Origin: Mariniphaga anaerophila
Lineage (GTDB): Bacteria > Bacteroidota > Bacteroidia > Bacteroidales > Prolixibacteraceae
Direction: 5' to 3'
Assembly (NCBI RefSeq): GCF_900129025.1
Contig: NZ_FQUM01000005.1
Span: forward strand, 186,001-250,000
Length of the DNA stretch: 64,000 nt
Of the stretch, positions 1-8,708 are shown in pieces; the first letter of the stretch is position 1; each line of letters starts with the position of its first letter. Below the pieces are notes generated by a model. It saw nothing but the letters and a program-made list of their open reading frames with translations. It searched no databases and had not been told where the DNA came from. The position numbers were made by a program, and so were the translations under genes.

Positions 1-300
1 ACTGTTATTCAGCAACAGCTTGTTTTGGTTATGGCAGACACTTACATGAACATGAAATATGAAATTCTTTGGAAATTCATCGGCCTTGGTAAAGTTAACG
101 AGCAAGTGGTACTGGAACTTTTAAACATGTTTACCAGCCAGGAAATGGGTGTCGGCACATACAATCTGATTTTAAGGTTGGTAACGCCCGAACATATTTC
201 CGGAAACGAACAAATTGCCCGGATTTTAAGCACCCTTTCTCAAGATGAAAACGGATACGTACGAAACCTCACAAAAAAAATACTGAACAAAGAACAATGA
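1..300 (+). CDS. C-terminal part of an unidentified protein (5' end outside window)
   Basis: The reading frame is open from base 1 to the TGA ending at 300, so the gene very probably starts upstream of the window; the TTG at 25 and ATG at 31 are only internal candidates. The visible 100 or so residues are predicted mostly helical, with alternating hydrophobic and charged positions reminiscent of helical-repeat (HEAT-like) C termini. That resemblance is weak and no family is claimed. The gene lies 45 bases before the nucleoside permease on the same strand and could share its transcript. No catalytic motif is visible. Confidence 0.55.
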   Translation, partial: TVIQQQLVLVMADTYMNMKYEILWKFIGLGKVNEQVVLELLNMFTSQEMGVGTYNLILRLVTPEHISGNEQIARILSTLSQDENGYVRNLTKKILNKEQ

Positions 301-345
301 ACTAATTTCCCGTAAGTAATCAATACTGAAACTAAAAAAACTACT

Positions 346-1545
346 ATGCCAAAAATCAAGCTTTCGTTAATGATGTTCCTCCAATATATGATGTATGCCG
401 TTTGGTGGGTTCCGCTTGCTGCATACCTTACAAACCTGGAAGTTGGGAGCACACAAAAAGCACTCATATTAAGTTCGATGGCCATCGGGTGCATGGCTTC
501 ACCACTTGTAGGAATGCTGGCCGACCGCTTTTTTGCCGCACAAAAGGTGTTAGCCGGACTAAACTTTATCCACGCGCTTATGCTCCTCTGGGCAGCCGTA
601 ACGCATAATCCGGACGTGTTGTTTATTTGCCTGCTTCTGGCCATGTTGGCTTACATGCCTTCGTGGAGCCTTTCGTCTGCTATTGCCATGGCGCACCTTC
701 CCTCGGAAGATTTTCCGAAAGTCAGGGTATTTGGTTCAATCGGATGGGTAACTTCAGGTGTGTTCAGCTTGGTTTTCATCCATGTGTTTAACATCAATTT
801 TGATGGCACTCATGTTCCTTTTTATTGCGGCGCGGGCGTTAGCATGGCGGCAGTTTTACTGAGTTTCACCCTGCCCGACACTCCGCCCCTGGCAAAAGGG
901 CAGAAGCCGCCCCTCGTTGATGCGTTTGGACTGGGCTCGCTTCATCTGATGAAAGATCGGAACTTTGCACTGTTCATTCTCTTTTCATTCCTTTCCATGA
1001 TTCCTTTTGCCATGTATTACTCTTACTTTTCGGAGTTTCTGCTGAATATCAACACAAAATATATTTCGATCACCATTAACTGGGGCGTGTTGGCCGAAAT
1101 GGGATTTTTACTACTGGTGCCGGCAGCCATAAAAAAATTCGGATTAAGAAATACAATGACACTGGGTCTTGTTGCACTGTGCATTCGTTATTTATCGTTT
1201 TACACGGGAGGATCGATTAGTCAGCCCTGTATGTACTATATCGGCATTTTAATCCACGGATTAATTTTTGGATTCTTTTATGTGGGTGGCCAGATTTACA
1301 TCGACAAAAAAGCGCCTGCACAATTAAAATCGCAGGCGCAGGGATTTATTTTTCTGGTGACTTTTGGGGCTGGACTGCTGGTTGGCAACTTTTTATGCGC
1401 ACGGCTGATTCATCATTATAAAACCGAGGCAGGTTACAACTGGAATGCTATTTGGGGAATTACCACACTGGTTTCGGTAGCACTATTAATTGCCTTTGTT
1501 CTTTTGTTTAAAGACAAAGAAAAACTGTTAAAACCAACCAACTAG
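346..1545 (+). CDS. MFS nucleoside permease, NupG/XapB-like
   Basis: This 399-residue protein has about twelve hydrophobic segments, the size and topology of the nucleoside:H+ symporter family of the major facilitator superfamily. The first helix (residues 5-25, rich in Met, Tyr and Trp), the GMLADRFF loop after the second helix (around residues 56-63) and the RVFGSIGW stretch near residue 127 match NupG-type transporters. The expected role is proton-driven nucleoside uptake across the inner membrane. It follows the preceding gene by 45 bases and ends at a strong hairpin. Substrate specificity cannot be read from sequence; family membership is fairly secure. Confidence 0.82.
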   Translation: MPKIKLSLMMFLQYMMYAVWWVPLAAYLTNLEVGSTQKALILSSMAIGCMASPLVGMLADRFFAAQKVLAGLNFIHALMLLWAAVTHNPDVLFICLLLAMLAYMPSWSLSSAIAMAHLPSEDFPKVRVFGSIGWVTSGVFSLVFIHVFNINFDGTHVPFYCGAGVSMAAVLLSFTLPDTPPLAKGQKPPLVDAFGLGSLHLMKDRNFALFILFSFLSMIPFAMYYSYFSEFLLNINTKYISITINWGVLAEMGFLLLVPAAIKKFGLRNTMTLGLVALCIRYLSFYTGGSISQPCMYYIGILIHGLIFGFFYVGGQIYIDKKAPAQLKSQAQGFIFLVTFGAGLLVGNFLCARLIHHYKTEAGYNWNAIWGITTLVSVALLIAFVLLFKDKEKLLKPTN

Positions 1546-1569
1546 AATACGGCGTATAACAAAATAGTA

Positions 1570-1594
1570 GTCCCGGGATGTGATACTCCGGGAC
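1570..1594. terminator. Bidirectional hairpin terminator between convergent genes
   Basis: Bases 1570-1576 (GTCCCGG) and 1588-1594 (CCGGGAC) form a perfect 7-bp G+C-rich stem with an 11-base loop. It is followed on the plus strand by a T-rich stretch and, read on the minus strand, by another T-rich stretch. It lies between the permease stop (1545) and the stop of the convergent lipoprotein gene (1609), so it can serve both. Confidence 0.8.
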
Positions 1595-1608
1595 CTTTCT
1601 ATTTCTAT

Positions 1609-3069
1609 TTAACCGCCAAAAATAAGCGAAGCATTTCGGGTAATTGACTGTCCGTCGGGCGTGTTTACAACAACAGTAATTTCATCCCTCACTCCCGTTG
1701 CAGCACCAACAACTGACATTTTATAGGTTCCGGCTGATTCTTCGGCGCTGCTCACCGTATACTGGCTGTTCTGCGTCCAGCCATCGGTTCCAACCATTGA
1801 TATGGAGACCGTGCTTCCAACAGGCAAACAAAATACCGATACGGTTATTGTGTAGCTTTGTTTTGCCGCAGGTGCAGCAGGGCTCAAGTTAAGCGAACGG
1901 ATACTTGGCTTTGCGTTGGCAGATAGTTCCGCATTTAAAATAGCCGACACTCCTTCCCTAACGGTGTAAGCTTTCAGAATTGGAGATGGCAGGCCATGAA
2001 ACCTGACATAAAGCCGCATCTCTCCTTGTGACTTAAAATCTTCAAGTAACTTTTGCTCGTTTATTTTATCCATAATCGACGGGGATCCCGGAGGGCCGGA
2101 AGCGCCTAATGTTGCGCAATAAACAGAGAGTGCTGCAACAACCCCTGTACATGCAACCCCAACTGCCGGCGCCACTTTAATTCCAATTCCTGTGGCAGCA
2201 AGCTTTGCTGCTAAATAAACACACATGGTGGGCGACAAAGTCGCAGCATAAATTCCACCTGCATCGCAAATAGGGCCTAAAATTGCAGTCAGCTTTTCTA
2301 TTGCACCTTGCGGGTCTATTGTCGGGGCTGTTCCGGAGGGTATTGTTATGGAATAAACCCCTTTTGAAACATATTCAGCATACAGCTTTTTTATATGCAC
2401 ATGCCCGGTAATATCAAATACATCAACAGAATAGGGTTGCTGATTGGTTGGTGCTCCGCACGAGGTGGTACGCAAGCTATAAACCGTGCCACTAGCAGTT
2501 GCAGATTTCAACATGCCTGCATTCTCCCAATCTTCGGCATCAACAAACGGATGAAATTCAATATCATAACAAAAGTTCCCCGTTTCGCGAATGGGAGCGT
2601 TGTAATTTACCCGTGCGCTCTTTTCTGCATCCAGGTCATTCAAATCAATTTCAGTATTAATCTGATTTACTCCGTCATTGCAATCGATAAACAACGCCAC
2701 TTTTTCACTGCTCAGCCACTCAAAATTAAAAACGGTGCCGTTTGCTGCAATTACCGTTTCAATTTCTTTGTTATCATTAAACAGGAAAACATACTCCTGA
2801 TCCCCTTCAATGGTAATGTTAATTTGCTTCACCTCGTCGGGCATGCCATTTGCATCCCTGGTGCCAAAAACATTAATTATTTCACCGTCTTTCGTCACCA
2901 GTTTAACGAACTCCGGATCTGAAGCATTCGTTGCAATATAAGAGCCTTCGGCAACATTGCTGTCGTCGTCTTTCGACTTAAATAGTTTTTCGCACTGGCA
3001 GAAAAAGATAGCAATAAAAACGAGAAGCAGTAGAGAGGGAATTAATCTTCGGATTTTTTTTGGTTTCAT
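1609..3069 (-). CDS. Lipoprotein of unknown function with C-terminal Ig-like region
   Basis: A 486-residue protein that begins with a basic start, a hydrophobic stretch and cysteines at residues 24 and 26, a relaxed Bacteroidota-type lipobox followed by an acidic DDD patch. It is therefore likely exported and lipidated, perhaps displayed at the surface. Residues about 40-250 look beta-rich. Residues about 260-325 are unusually hydrophobic and rich in Ala, Gly and Cys. The last 90 residues read like an immunoglobulin-type beta sandwich. I do not recognise a family and no catalytic motif is visible. It is a single gene, convergent with the permease, with a long gap upstream. Confidence 0.65.
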   Translation of the reverse strand: MKPKKIRRLIPSLLLLVFIAIFFCQCEKLFKSKDDDSNVAEGSYIATNASDPEFVKLVTKDGEIINVFGTRDANGMPDEVKQINITIEGDQEYVFLFNDNKEIETVIAANGTVFNFEWLSSEKVALFIDCNDGVNQINTEIDLNDLDAEKSARVNYNAPIRETGNFCYDIEFHPFVDAEDWENAGMLKSATASGTVYSLRTTSCGAPTNQQPYSVDVFDITGHVHIKKLYAEYVSKGVYSITIPSGTAPTIDPQGAIEKLTAILGPICDAGGIYAATLSPTMCVYLAAKLAATGIGIKVAPAVGVACTGVVAALSVYCATLGASGPPGSPSIMDKINEQKLLEDFKSQGEMRLYVRFHGLPSPILKAYTVREGVSAILNAELSANAKPSIRSLNLSPAAPAAKQSYTITVSVFCLPVGSTVSISMVGTDGWTQNSQYTVSSAEESAGTYKMSVVGAATGVRDEITVVVNTPDGQSITRNASLIFGG

Positions 3070-3703
3070 TATTATTAATTTACGGTTACTGCTAAATATC
3101 TGTGATTTAAATGCTGGCGTCGCTGTGTGTCCTTACGGTTCTTGATGTGTCGTCTTAAAAAAAACAGTAGTTTCAACCATTCCCCTGCGGTCATTCCCTG
3201 TAAACGAAACTTTGTCAAACCTGTTTGGAAGAAAAATATTTTCATTCTTTATGTTGGTTAGTTTTTGTGGCAAGTAACATCGGCATACAAAACCCATCGG
3301 TATGCCACTCTTTTAATCGGTTTTTGTTTGTTGTTAAACAAATTTACGGTGTCCTCAATTATAAATGATTGCCATATGGTAAAACCAATAAACAAAAGGT
3401 AAATATATGTCTGATTAAAAAGAGAAATGAAAGGCTTTTTTCTGCAACCAAACACTTCAAAAAATAACCATATTGCTGTTTTTCATTTGCTTACTTTGAA
3501 AATTTCCTTCCTCAAATTTGATACACGAGTAACTGAACGTCTCCATTATCCAAATCAATTCAGCTCCCATAAAGACAAAAATTCTTATGAGCGCCTGCAC
3601 ATTTTCAGGCCACCCCAAAAAACGAAGTTCCTTTAATACTGCCCAATTAAAAGCAATATGCGCCAACGCAATTTCGCTCCCTCCCAAAAATAAAGGCACA
3701 AAA
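3070..3703. other. Intergenic region without a convincing gene
   Basis: About 630 bases separate the lipoprotein start from the efp terminator. Short open frames occur on both strands, but none has a clear domain, and the best (3457-3723, minus) begins inside the efp terminator hairpin. A TAAATTTG sequence on the minus strand (3346-3339) matches the Bacteroidota -7 promoter box and could start a long leader for the lipoprotein gene, but no properly spaced -33 TTTG was found. Confidence 0.4.
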
Positions 3704-3731
3704 AATCCGGTCTGAAAAATCAAACCGGATT
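3704..3731 (-). terminator. Rho-independent terminator of efp
   Basis: Bases 3704-3711 (AATCCGGT) and 3724-3731 (ACCGGATT) form a perfect 8-bp stem with a 12-base loop. Read on the minus strand the stem is followed by a run of five T. It lies 20 bases beyond the efp stop codon, which fits the end of the minus-strand gene series. Confidence 0.85.
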
Positions 3732-3751
3732 CCCTGTATTTTACTATTCTT

Positions 3752-4321
3752 TTAGTTTTTTACCCGTTCGCTGTATGAACGGTCGCGGGTGTCAACTTTA
3801 ATTACCTCTCCTTCGCCAATAAACATCGGAACCATAATTTCGGCACCGGTTTCGAGCGTGGCAGGTTTTAGTGCTGTTGAACTTGCTGTGTTTCCTTTTT
3901 CGCCTTCGATGGTTGAAGTAACCGTAAGTTCTACGAATGAAGGCATTTCTGCTGTTAACGGAGTTTCAGATTCTGCATGAAACTGGATTTCCACTAACTG
4001 TCCTTCTTTCATCAGGTCGTTATTTTCAATCATATTTTCAGGAATGGAAATCTGTTCGAATGTTTCCGTATTCATGAAATTGAAGCCCATATCATCTTTA
4101 TACAAATACTGATATTGTCGTCTTTCAACTCTCACTTCATCTACCTTAACTCCCGAGGAGAAGGTGTTTTCAATTACTCTTCCTGTTTTTACATTCTTTA
4201 GTTTTGTGCGAACAAAGGCCGGACCTTTTCCGGGTTTTACATGCATAAATTGAACGATGGTGTAAATATCGCCTTTGAAATTAAAGCACATGCCATTTCT
4301 AAAATCTGCTGTTGTAGCCAT
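3752..4321 (-). CDS. efp: Elongation factor P
   Basis: A 189-residue protein with the usual length and three-domain layout of EF-P: an N-terminal KOW-like domain followed by two OB-fold domains ending in a [11 protein letters not shown]-type motif. EF-P binds between the ribosomal P and E sites and relieves stalling at consecutive prolines. The domain I loop carries the tip lysine K32 within [10 protein letters not shown], the position modified in many bacteria; no modification enzyme is visible nearby. The gene starts 98 bases downstream of the DUF3108 gene and ends in a clear terminator. Confidence 0.97.
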   Translation of the reverse strand: MATTADFRNGMCFNFKGDIYTIVQFMHVKPGKGPAFVRTKLKNVKTGRVIENTFSSGVKVDEVRVERRQYQYLYKDDMGFNFMNTETFEQISIPENMIENNDLMKEGQLVEIQFHAESETPLTAEMPSFVELTVTSTIEGEKGNTASSTALKPATLETGAEIMVPMFIGEGEVIKVDTRDRSYSERVKN

Positions 4322-4419
4322 GAATTTTCCTTTTACTTTTTTAAAAACGCTGTAAAAATAAACAAATCAGTTAAAAATGAATGTATTCGACGGTTATTTG
4401 CGGGATAAAAAATTCCATT

Positions 4420-5154
4420 TTATTGAGCTTTCTGTGCTTTTCCGTCAATCTCGTACTGTTTTAACTCTGCACGCAAGGCTCCAACCCGCATGTCGAATTC
4501 GAGCAAAACCGGCAGGTTCGTCTTCTTCGATATAAAAAATTTCAAACCGTCTGAACGATTCAATAGTTTTCCTTTATTTACCGAAGGAACCAAAACATAA
4601 CAATCAATTTTTCCAAGATCTGTTTTTATTTCACTGTCGCCAAAATAGGTAACAGTCACATTCTCTATTTTATCGGCATGAAACGTGGGCAAAGTGGTCG
4701 ACCTTCCGGGTTCCAGGTTGTCAATCAAATGATTGTGGATAAAATAGAAAAATACAGAAACAATATCAACCAGGTTGTCGGGCGCGCTTTTCCACCCCGA
4801 TTTCTGGCTGTTAATAGAATCAATATCATGGTAATAAAGAGTTTCGTTATACCAACGGTATTTCCCCTCTTTAATGTTCCGAATCGATTTTAGCGGGAGC
4901 CTGGATTCAGCATTAACAGTTGTTTCGTAAATGTCGTTTACACCAAACAGCTTATCGGTAATGCCGGTGGTTCTGCCCTGCAAATAGTAATGAATTGCCC
5001 GGCCGTTGTTGAAAACAGTATCTGATATCACCAGTTCTGCCTCGCCTCCTTTTATGAAACCAAACTTCAGGTTAAAAATAATTTTCTCCTTTTTGGCTTG
5101 CGATGGAAGAGCGAAAACCAGCAAAACTATAATTATGGCACCTAATTTTTTCAT
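4420..5154 (-). CDS. DUF3108 family exported protein
   Basis: A 244-residue protein with a cleavable-looking signal peptide (basic start, hydrophobic residues 5-16, then a small-residue SQA site near 20). The mature part is beta-rich and matches the DUF3108 family by its FNLKFGFIKGGEAEL opening, the YRWYNETLYY-like stretch and the closing pattern in which a polymer-like beta sheet ends with LRAELKQYE. It is probably periplasmic. The biochemical role of the family is not established. Its start codon overlaps the tsaB stop by four bases, so the two genes are translationally coupled, as often seen for conserved neighbours rather than functional partners. Confidence 0.75.
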   Translation of the reverse strand: MKKLGAIIIVLLVFALPSQAKKEKIIFNLKFGFIKGGEAELVISDTVFNNGRAIHYYLQGRTTGITDKLFGVNDIYETTVNAESRLPLKSIRNIKEGKYRWYNETLYYHDIDSINSQKSGWKSAPDNLVDIVSVFFYFIHNHLIDNLEPGRSTTLPTFHADKIENVTVTYFGDSEIKTDLGKIDCYVLVPSVNKGKLLNRSDGLKFFISKKTNLPVLLEFDMRVGALRAELKQYEIDGKAQKAQ

Positions 5155-5867
5155 TGAATAATTTTATTCTTCGGAATCGTTGCTATAAAGTTTTTCAAAT
5201 AAAACGGTTCAAAATAGGCAACGTCTTCAAAATCGTTTTTGTTGTATTTTTCTTCAGCAAGATTTACCATAAACCGTGCCGAAGCTTTCTGAGGGCCCAA
5301 GAACAGTGCATTTGCATGGGTTAATGCAGTTTTACATTTTTCCGCTCCGTTTCCAAAAAACAGCACCGGATGTTGATCCAGATTTTCCCGGAATGAATTT
5401 TCGTCAATAATTTTTGCAGCAACCGGCTCAATTTTCTCACCATTCGCATTAAAAAGAGCTGTGTAAACTTCCATGCGGCGGGCGTCAATCATCGGGCAAA
5501 AAAGCGCGTCCTTTCCATTTACAAAATCTGGCAAAAACTCTTCTTTGTTCTGCGCAGCGTACCTTCCCAGTGCATCAAGCGTACCAATTGCAATCAACGG
5601 TTTGCCGAGCGAATAGCACAAGCCTTTAGCTACAGAAACACCAATGCGCAAACCGGTGTACGACCCAGGACCTTTACTAACGGCCACTGCATCAAGCTGG
5701 TCTTTTTCAAATCCTTCAGACTTAAAAATTTCTTCGATAAAAACCGTCAGAAGCTGAGAGTGGTTCAATCCTTCCCTGCTCTCTTTTTCAAACAACACTT
5801 TGCCGTCTCTTGCCAGGTTAACCGAACATACTTCTGTTGCAGTTTCAATATTTAAAATGGTTGCCAT
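5151..5867 (-). CDS. tsaB: tRNA N6-threonylcarbamoyladenosine biosynthesis protein TsaB
   Basis: This 238-residue protein has the ASKHA fold signature of TsaB: the N-terminal LNIETATEVCSV strand-turn and the glycine-rich GPGSYTGLRIGVS segment at residues 66-78. TsaB pairs with TsaD and TsaE to place threonylcarbamoyl on A37 of ANN-reading tRNAs. It lacks the metal-binding histidines of TsaD, as expected. It overlaps the following DUF3108 gene by four bases and follows the carbamoyltransferase gene after a 188-base gap. Identification is secure. Confidence 0.95.
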   Translation of the reverse strand: MATILNIETATEVCSVNLARDGKVLFEKESREGLNHSQLLTVFIEEIFKSEGFEKDQLDAVAVSKGPGSYTGLRIGVSVAKGLCYSLGKPLIAIGTLDALGRYAAQNKEEFLPDFVNGKDALFCPMIDARRMEVYTALFNANGEKIEPVAAKIIDENSFRENLDQHPVLFFGNGAEKCKTALTHANALFLGPQKASARFMVNLAEEKYNKNDFEDVAYFEPFYLKNFIATIPKNKIIQ

Positions 5868-6055
5868 TTTTTACGTTTCAATAAATGTCGGGGCAAAAGT
5901 ACGCAAATGTTTCAAAAAAGGAAGTCGTCTGCCCGGCGGAGAGAATCAACCTGTTCTGTTTCTTAAAATAACACGAAAATTCAATTTAATAGGAATCGTA
6001 AAGGAGGATGATAAAACAGTTGCCGGGCAGGAGTTTGCTTATTCAACAAACCAAT

Positions 6056-7714
6056 TTAACCGAATGGAAACAAGCGCAAATTGCCATTCAGAACAACAGC
6101 ATCCAGGCTCAGCTCTTTTGCAGCATTTAAAGCATCGGTTGTTGTATGAACAATGGGCTCGCCGCGCCGGTTAAAAGAGGTATTAATCAGCGCTTTTACT
6201 TCATATTCGTCATTCAAAAAACGAAGCAAATCGAATAAAAACGGATTATCGTTTCTGCTGAAAAGTGTTTGAAAACGCGCCGTTCCGCTAGAGTGAACAA
6301 CCCCGGCAATCTCCGGCTGTTTTTCCGGCAAAACAGAGTAATCAAGCAACATGTATTTCGACAGCGGATGAATTTCTGACTTCCCTGTAAAATAACGGGT
6401 GTTCTCTTCCAGCGCTACCGGTGCCAGCGGACGGTACCACTCACGCCCTTTCTTTTCCATACTTATTTCCCGGGCCAGCTTTTTCGAATTGGCCAGTGCC
6501 AAAATACTCCGGTTTCCCAAAGCCCGCGGCCCGGCCTCTCCAAATCCGTTACAAATTCCCACAACCTTGCCACCAGCCAATAATTCTGCAACATTTCGAA
6601 TAGTGTCCGAATCATAAGAAGGCTTATAATCTTCAATATCCCAGTTATTCAGATAGCTCTCGTGGTATTGAACAGAACCGTGTTTCTGCCACTCGGCAAA
6701 TGCTGCTGCGCCGAGGGCAAGTCCGCTATCTTCGGTGCATGGAGGAATAAAAACGTTACAAAAAATTCCGGCCTCCAAAATTCTTGTGTTCGCAACAATA
6801 TTCAGCGCCGAGCCTCCGGTGTAATACAAATTTTCGGCTCCTGTTTTTTCGGCCAGCTGGCGCAACTTTATCAGTATTTGGTCAATAAATATCTCCTGTA
6901 ACGAAGCTGCCACATCGCGAATAAAAGAGTTCTTCTGACTGAATGACTTCAACTCTACTCCAAAATCAATTTTTGCCCGATTAAAAAACACCGACGTTTT
7001 TCCCCAGATATCCTGAAAAAAATTGTGTTTATAAAGCCAATCTTTCAGTTCTTTCCGCGGAACTCCCCAACCGGCAAACCCCATAAATTTACCGGGCACG
7101 GCATTTTGTTCGGGCAACTTGGCCCCGATGATTGAAAACACCAGTGCATTTGCGTTGTAGATGGTACTAAAAGGTTTCAAATCCCAGTTGTATTCAACCC
7201 AGTTTAACTTGCCATCTTTGAAAACCGCTGCCGAAAAATTACTCAGGCTTGCACCACCGTCGAAATGCACCAGTAAACTATTCTCCCTGAAATTCCCGAA
7301 AAACGGAAGGCAGGAAAACATGTGCGCCAGTTCGTGATTCAAACACCAGGCTTCTTTTTCGTGACCATACCACCAGCATTTACCTTTCTCCAGGCCGGTT
7401 GCCAGTGTTGAGGTTAACGGAGCCTCAAAACGGGCATCGCCCTGCCGGGATAAAAAAGTGCGACCAACCACGTTATCAACAAACACGAGATCGTAATCGC
7501 CTGCCAGCAGTCTTTTTTCTTTCAAAATCTCTTTAATGTGAAGATGAAAAGTGTTATCCCTTTTCCGGCGAGAAATGCGTTCCTGCTGAAGAAACCACTT
7601 CACCCTGCCGTTTTCCATCAGCGCGAGGTTATGATCGTGTACGTAAAAAGGATGCTCGTAATCGTCTCTGTCCTGAATACCGTAAATTGCCAACGTTGGT
7701 TTGCTCTTGTCCAT
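6056..7714 (-). CDS. Carbamoyltransferase, NodU/CmcH/TobZ family
   Basis: A 552-residue two-domain carbamoyltransferase. The N-terminal half is Kae1/YrdC-like, with the metal or nucleotide-binding histidines in NHELAHM (H127 and H131) and a DGG motif near residue 153. The C-terminal domain carries the hallmark GEAGPRALGNRSIL, then GREWYRPLAP and NTSFNRRGEPIV. Such enzymes make carbamoyl-adenylate from carbamoyl phosphate and ATP and transfer it to a hydroxyl of a sugar, antibiotic or polysaccharide. No acceptor gene is adjacent: it sits six bases after the DUF6427-like gene and upstream of tsaB. The acceptor is therefore unknown. Confidence 0.9.
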   Translation of the reverse strand: MDKSKPTLAIYGIQDRDDYEHPFYVHDHNLALMENGRVKWFLQQERISRRKRDNTFHLHIKEILKEKRLLAGDYDLVFVDNVVGRTFLSRQGDARFEAPLTSTLATGLEKGKCWWYGHEKEAWCLNHELAHMFSCLPFFGNFRENSLLVHFDGGASLSNFSAAVFKDGKLNWVEYNWDLKPFSTIYNANALVFSIIGAKLPEQNAVPGKFMGFAGWGVPRKELKDWLYKHNFFQDIWGKTSVFFNRAKIDFGVELKSFSQKNSFIRDVAASLQEIFIDQILIKLRQLAEKTGAENLYYTGGSALNIVANTRILEAGIFCNVFIPPCTEDSGLALGAAAFAEWQKHGSVQYHESYLNNWDIEDYKPSYDSDTIRNVAELLAGGKVVGICNGFGEAGPRALGNRSILALANSKKLAREISMEKKGREWYRPLAPVALEENTRYFTGKSEIHPLSKYMLLDYSVLPEKQPEIAGVVHSSGTARFQTLFSRNDNPFLFDLLRFLNDEYEVKALINTSFNRRGEPIVHTTTDALNAAKELSLDAVVLNGNLRLFPFG

Positions 7715-7720
7715 TTACTC

Positions 7721-8707
7721 TTACGCTAAAAATTCCAAAGCAACTACTGCAGCAACCAGCAGAAAAAACCAAAGCTCACCCCAAAACCTTCTTTTCAGAA
7801 AAACAAAAAAGTTGGTCAGCAAAAAGGTTACGGGAATTGCAGCCAGCACAAATATTTCTACCGAGGTGGCAGGCACCAGAATAAAACTCGCCAAAATGCA
7901 TGCAAATACAAGAAACAGCACAACAAAAAACCTTCGGGTACTTACTTTTTTTGTATCGTACTGCTGCAGTATTTTTACTGTTCCGAAGAAAATCAAAACA
8001 AGCAGCAACCCGAGATAAATCATTAGCGGAATGTTCGTCCAAAGTGTGCTAACCGGCGTAACGATATTCGATTCGAGAACACCTAAAAACTCAGGAACCT
8101 GGTCTGAAACAAATGCATAACTAAACGCAAAAACAAACGGCAAAGTAAACCCTAAAAGACAAACCGCCAGTTCCCTCCATTTGGTTTCCCTGGAAAGGAT
8201 TCCGACTCCTACCAAAAAGGCAGGAAGTAAAACAAAAGCATTAAAATAAAAAAGCGATGCAATCCCCAGAAAAAAACCCGAATCGAAAGCAGGAGAGTAC
8301 GGCTTTAGCTGATCGAACGCGCTGAAAAGCCTGTAAACAGCCAAAAGTACAAACAACGCTGCAAAATAGACCGGATGCAAAGCATGAATACTCATAAATC
8401 CGCTGACAATCAGAACAAACAACGGAGCCGGCAACATTGTCCTGATTCGAATAATGTTGTACTTATTGTTCATTTGAAGCAAAACCAACGCCATTCCGAC
8501 AACCAGAAAAAGCGTTACAATTATTTGCAGCAAAAGGTAGTCCTTTAACAAATTATGGATAGGCGCATACAAAATATTATCCTGCTCGCCCCGATAAAAT
8601 GGATATGCCTCAGGAGAAATCAGGCTTTTCAACCAGAAAAGTATTCCCATAAAAGGGAATAGAAAAAAGTTAACTGCACGGTTCGATTTTAATGTTTTAA
8701 GTAACAT
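7721..8707 (-). CDS. Polytopic membrane protein, DUF6427-like
   Basis: A 328-residue protein with about nine or ten hydrophobic segments and few soluble residues. The opening stretch with the FYRGEQDNILYAP-like loop after the first helix matches the Bacteroidota-restricted DUF6427 proteins as I remember them; this family call is from memory. The function is unknown; the overall architecture resembles glycosyltransferase-type or beta-barrel-assembly-independent membrane proteins only in the loosest sense. Its ATG lies one base after the purD stop and its stop six bases before the carbamoyltransferase start, so it is clearly within one transcript. Confidence 0.68.
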   Translation of the reverse strand: MLLKTLKSNRAVNFFLFPFMGILFWLKSLISPEAYPFYRGEQDNILYAPIHNLLKDYLLLQIIVTLFLVVGMALVLLQMNNKYNIIRIRTMLPAPLFVLIVSGFMSIHALHPVYFAALFVLLAVYRLFSAFDQLKPYSPAFDSGFFLGIASLFYFNAFVLLPAFLVGVGILSRETKWRELAVCLLGFTLPFVFAFSYAFVSDQVPEFLGVLESNIVTPVSTLWTNIPLMIYLGLLLVLIFFGTVKILQQYDTKKVSTRRFFVVLFLVFACILASFILVPATSVEIFVLAAIPVTFLLTNFFVFLKRRFWGELWFFLLVAAVVALEFLA

Positions 8708-8708
8708 A

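Noticed and set aside
2395-2922. 175-codon open frame antisense to the lipoprotein gene
   Set aside because: The minus-strand lipoprotein has a signal peptide and coherent composition; the antisense product shows no domain.
3457-3723. 88-codon minus-strand open frame with hydrophobic product
   Set aside because: Its start codon lies inside the efp terminator hairpin, it has no recognised domain, and the surrounding gap looks non-coding. The product reads somewhat protein-like, so a homology search could still rescue it.
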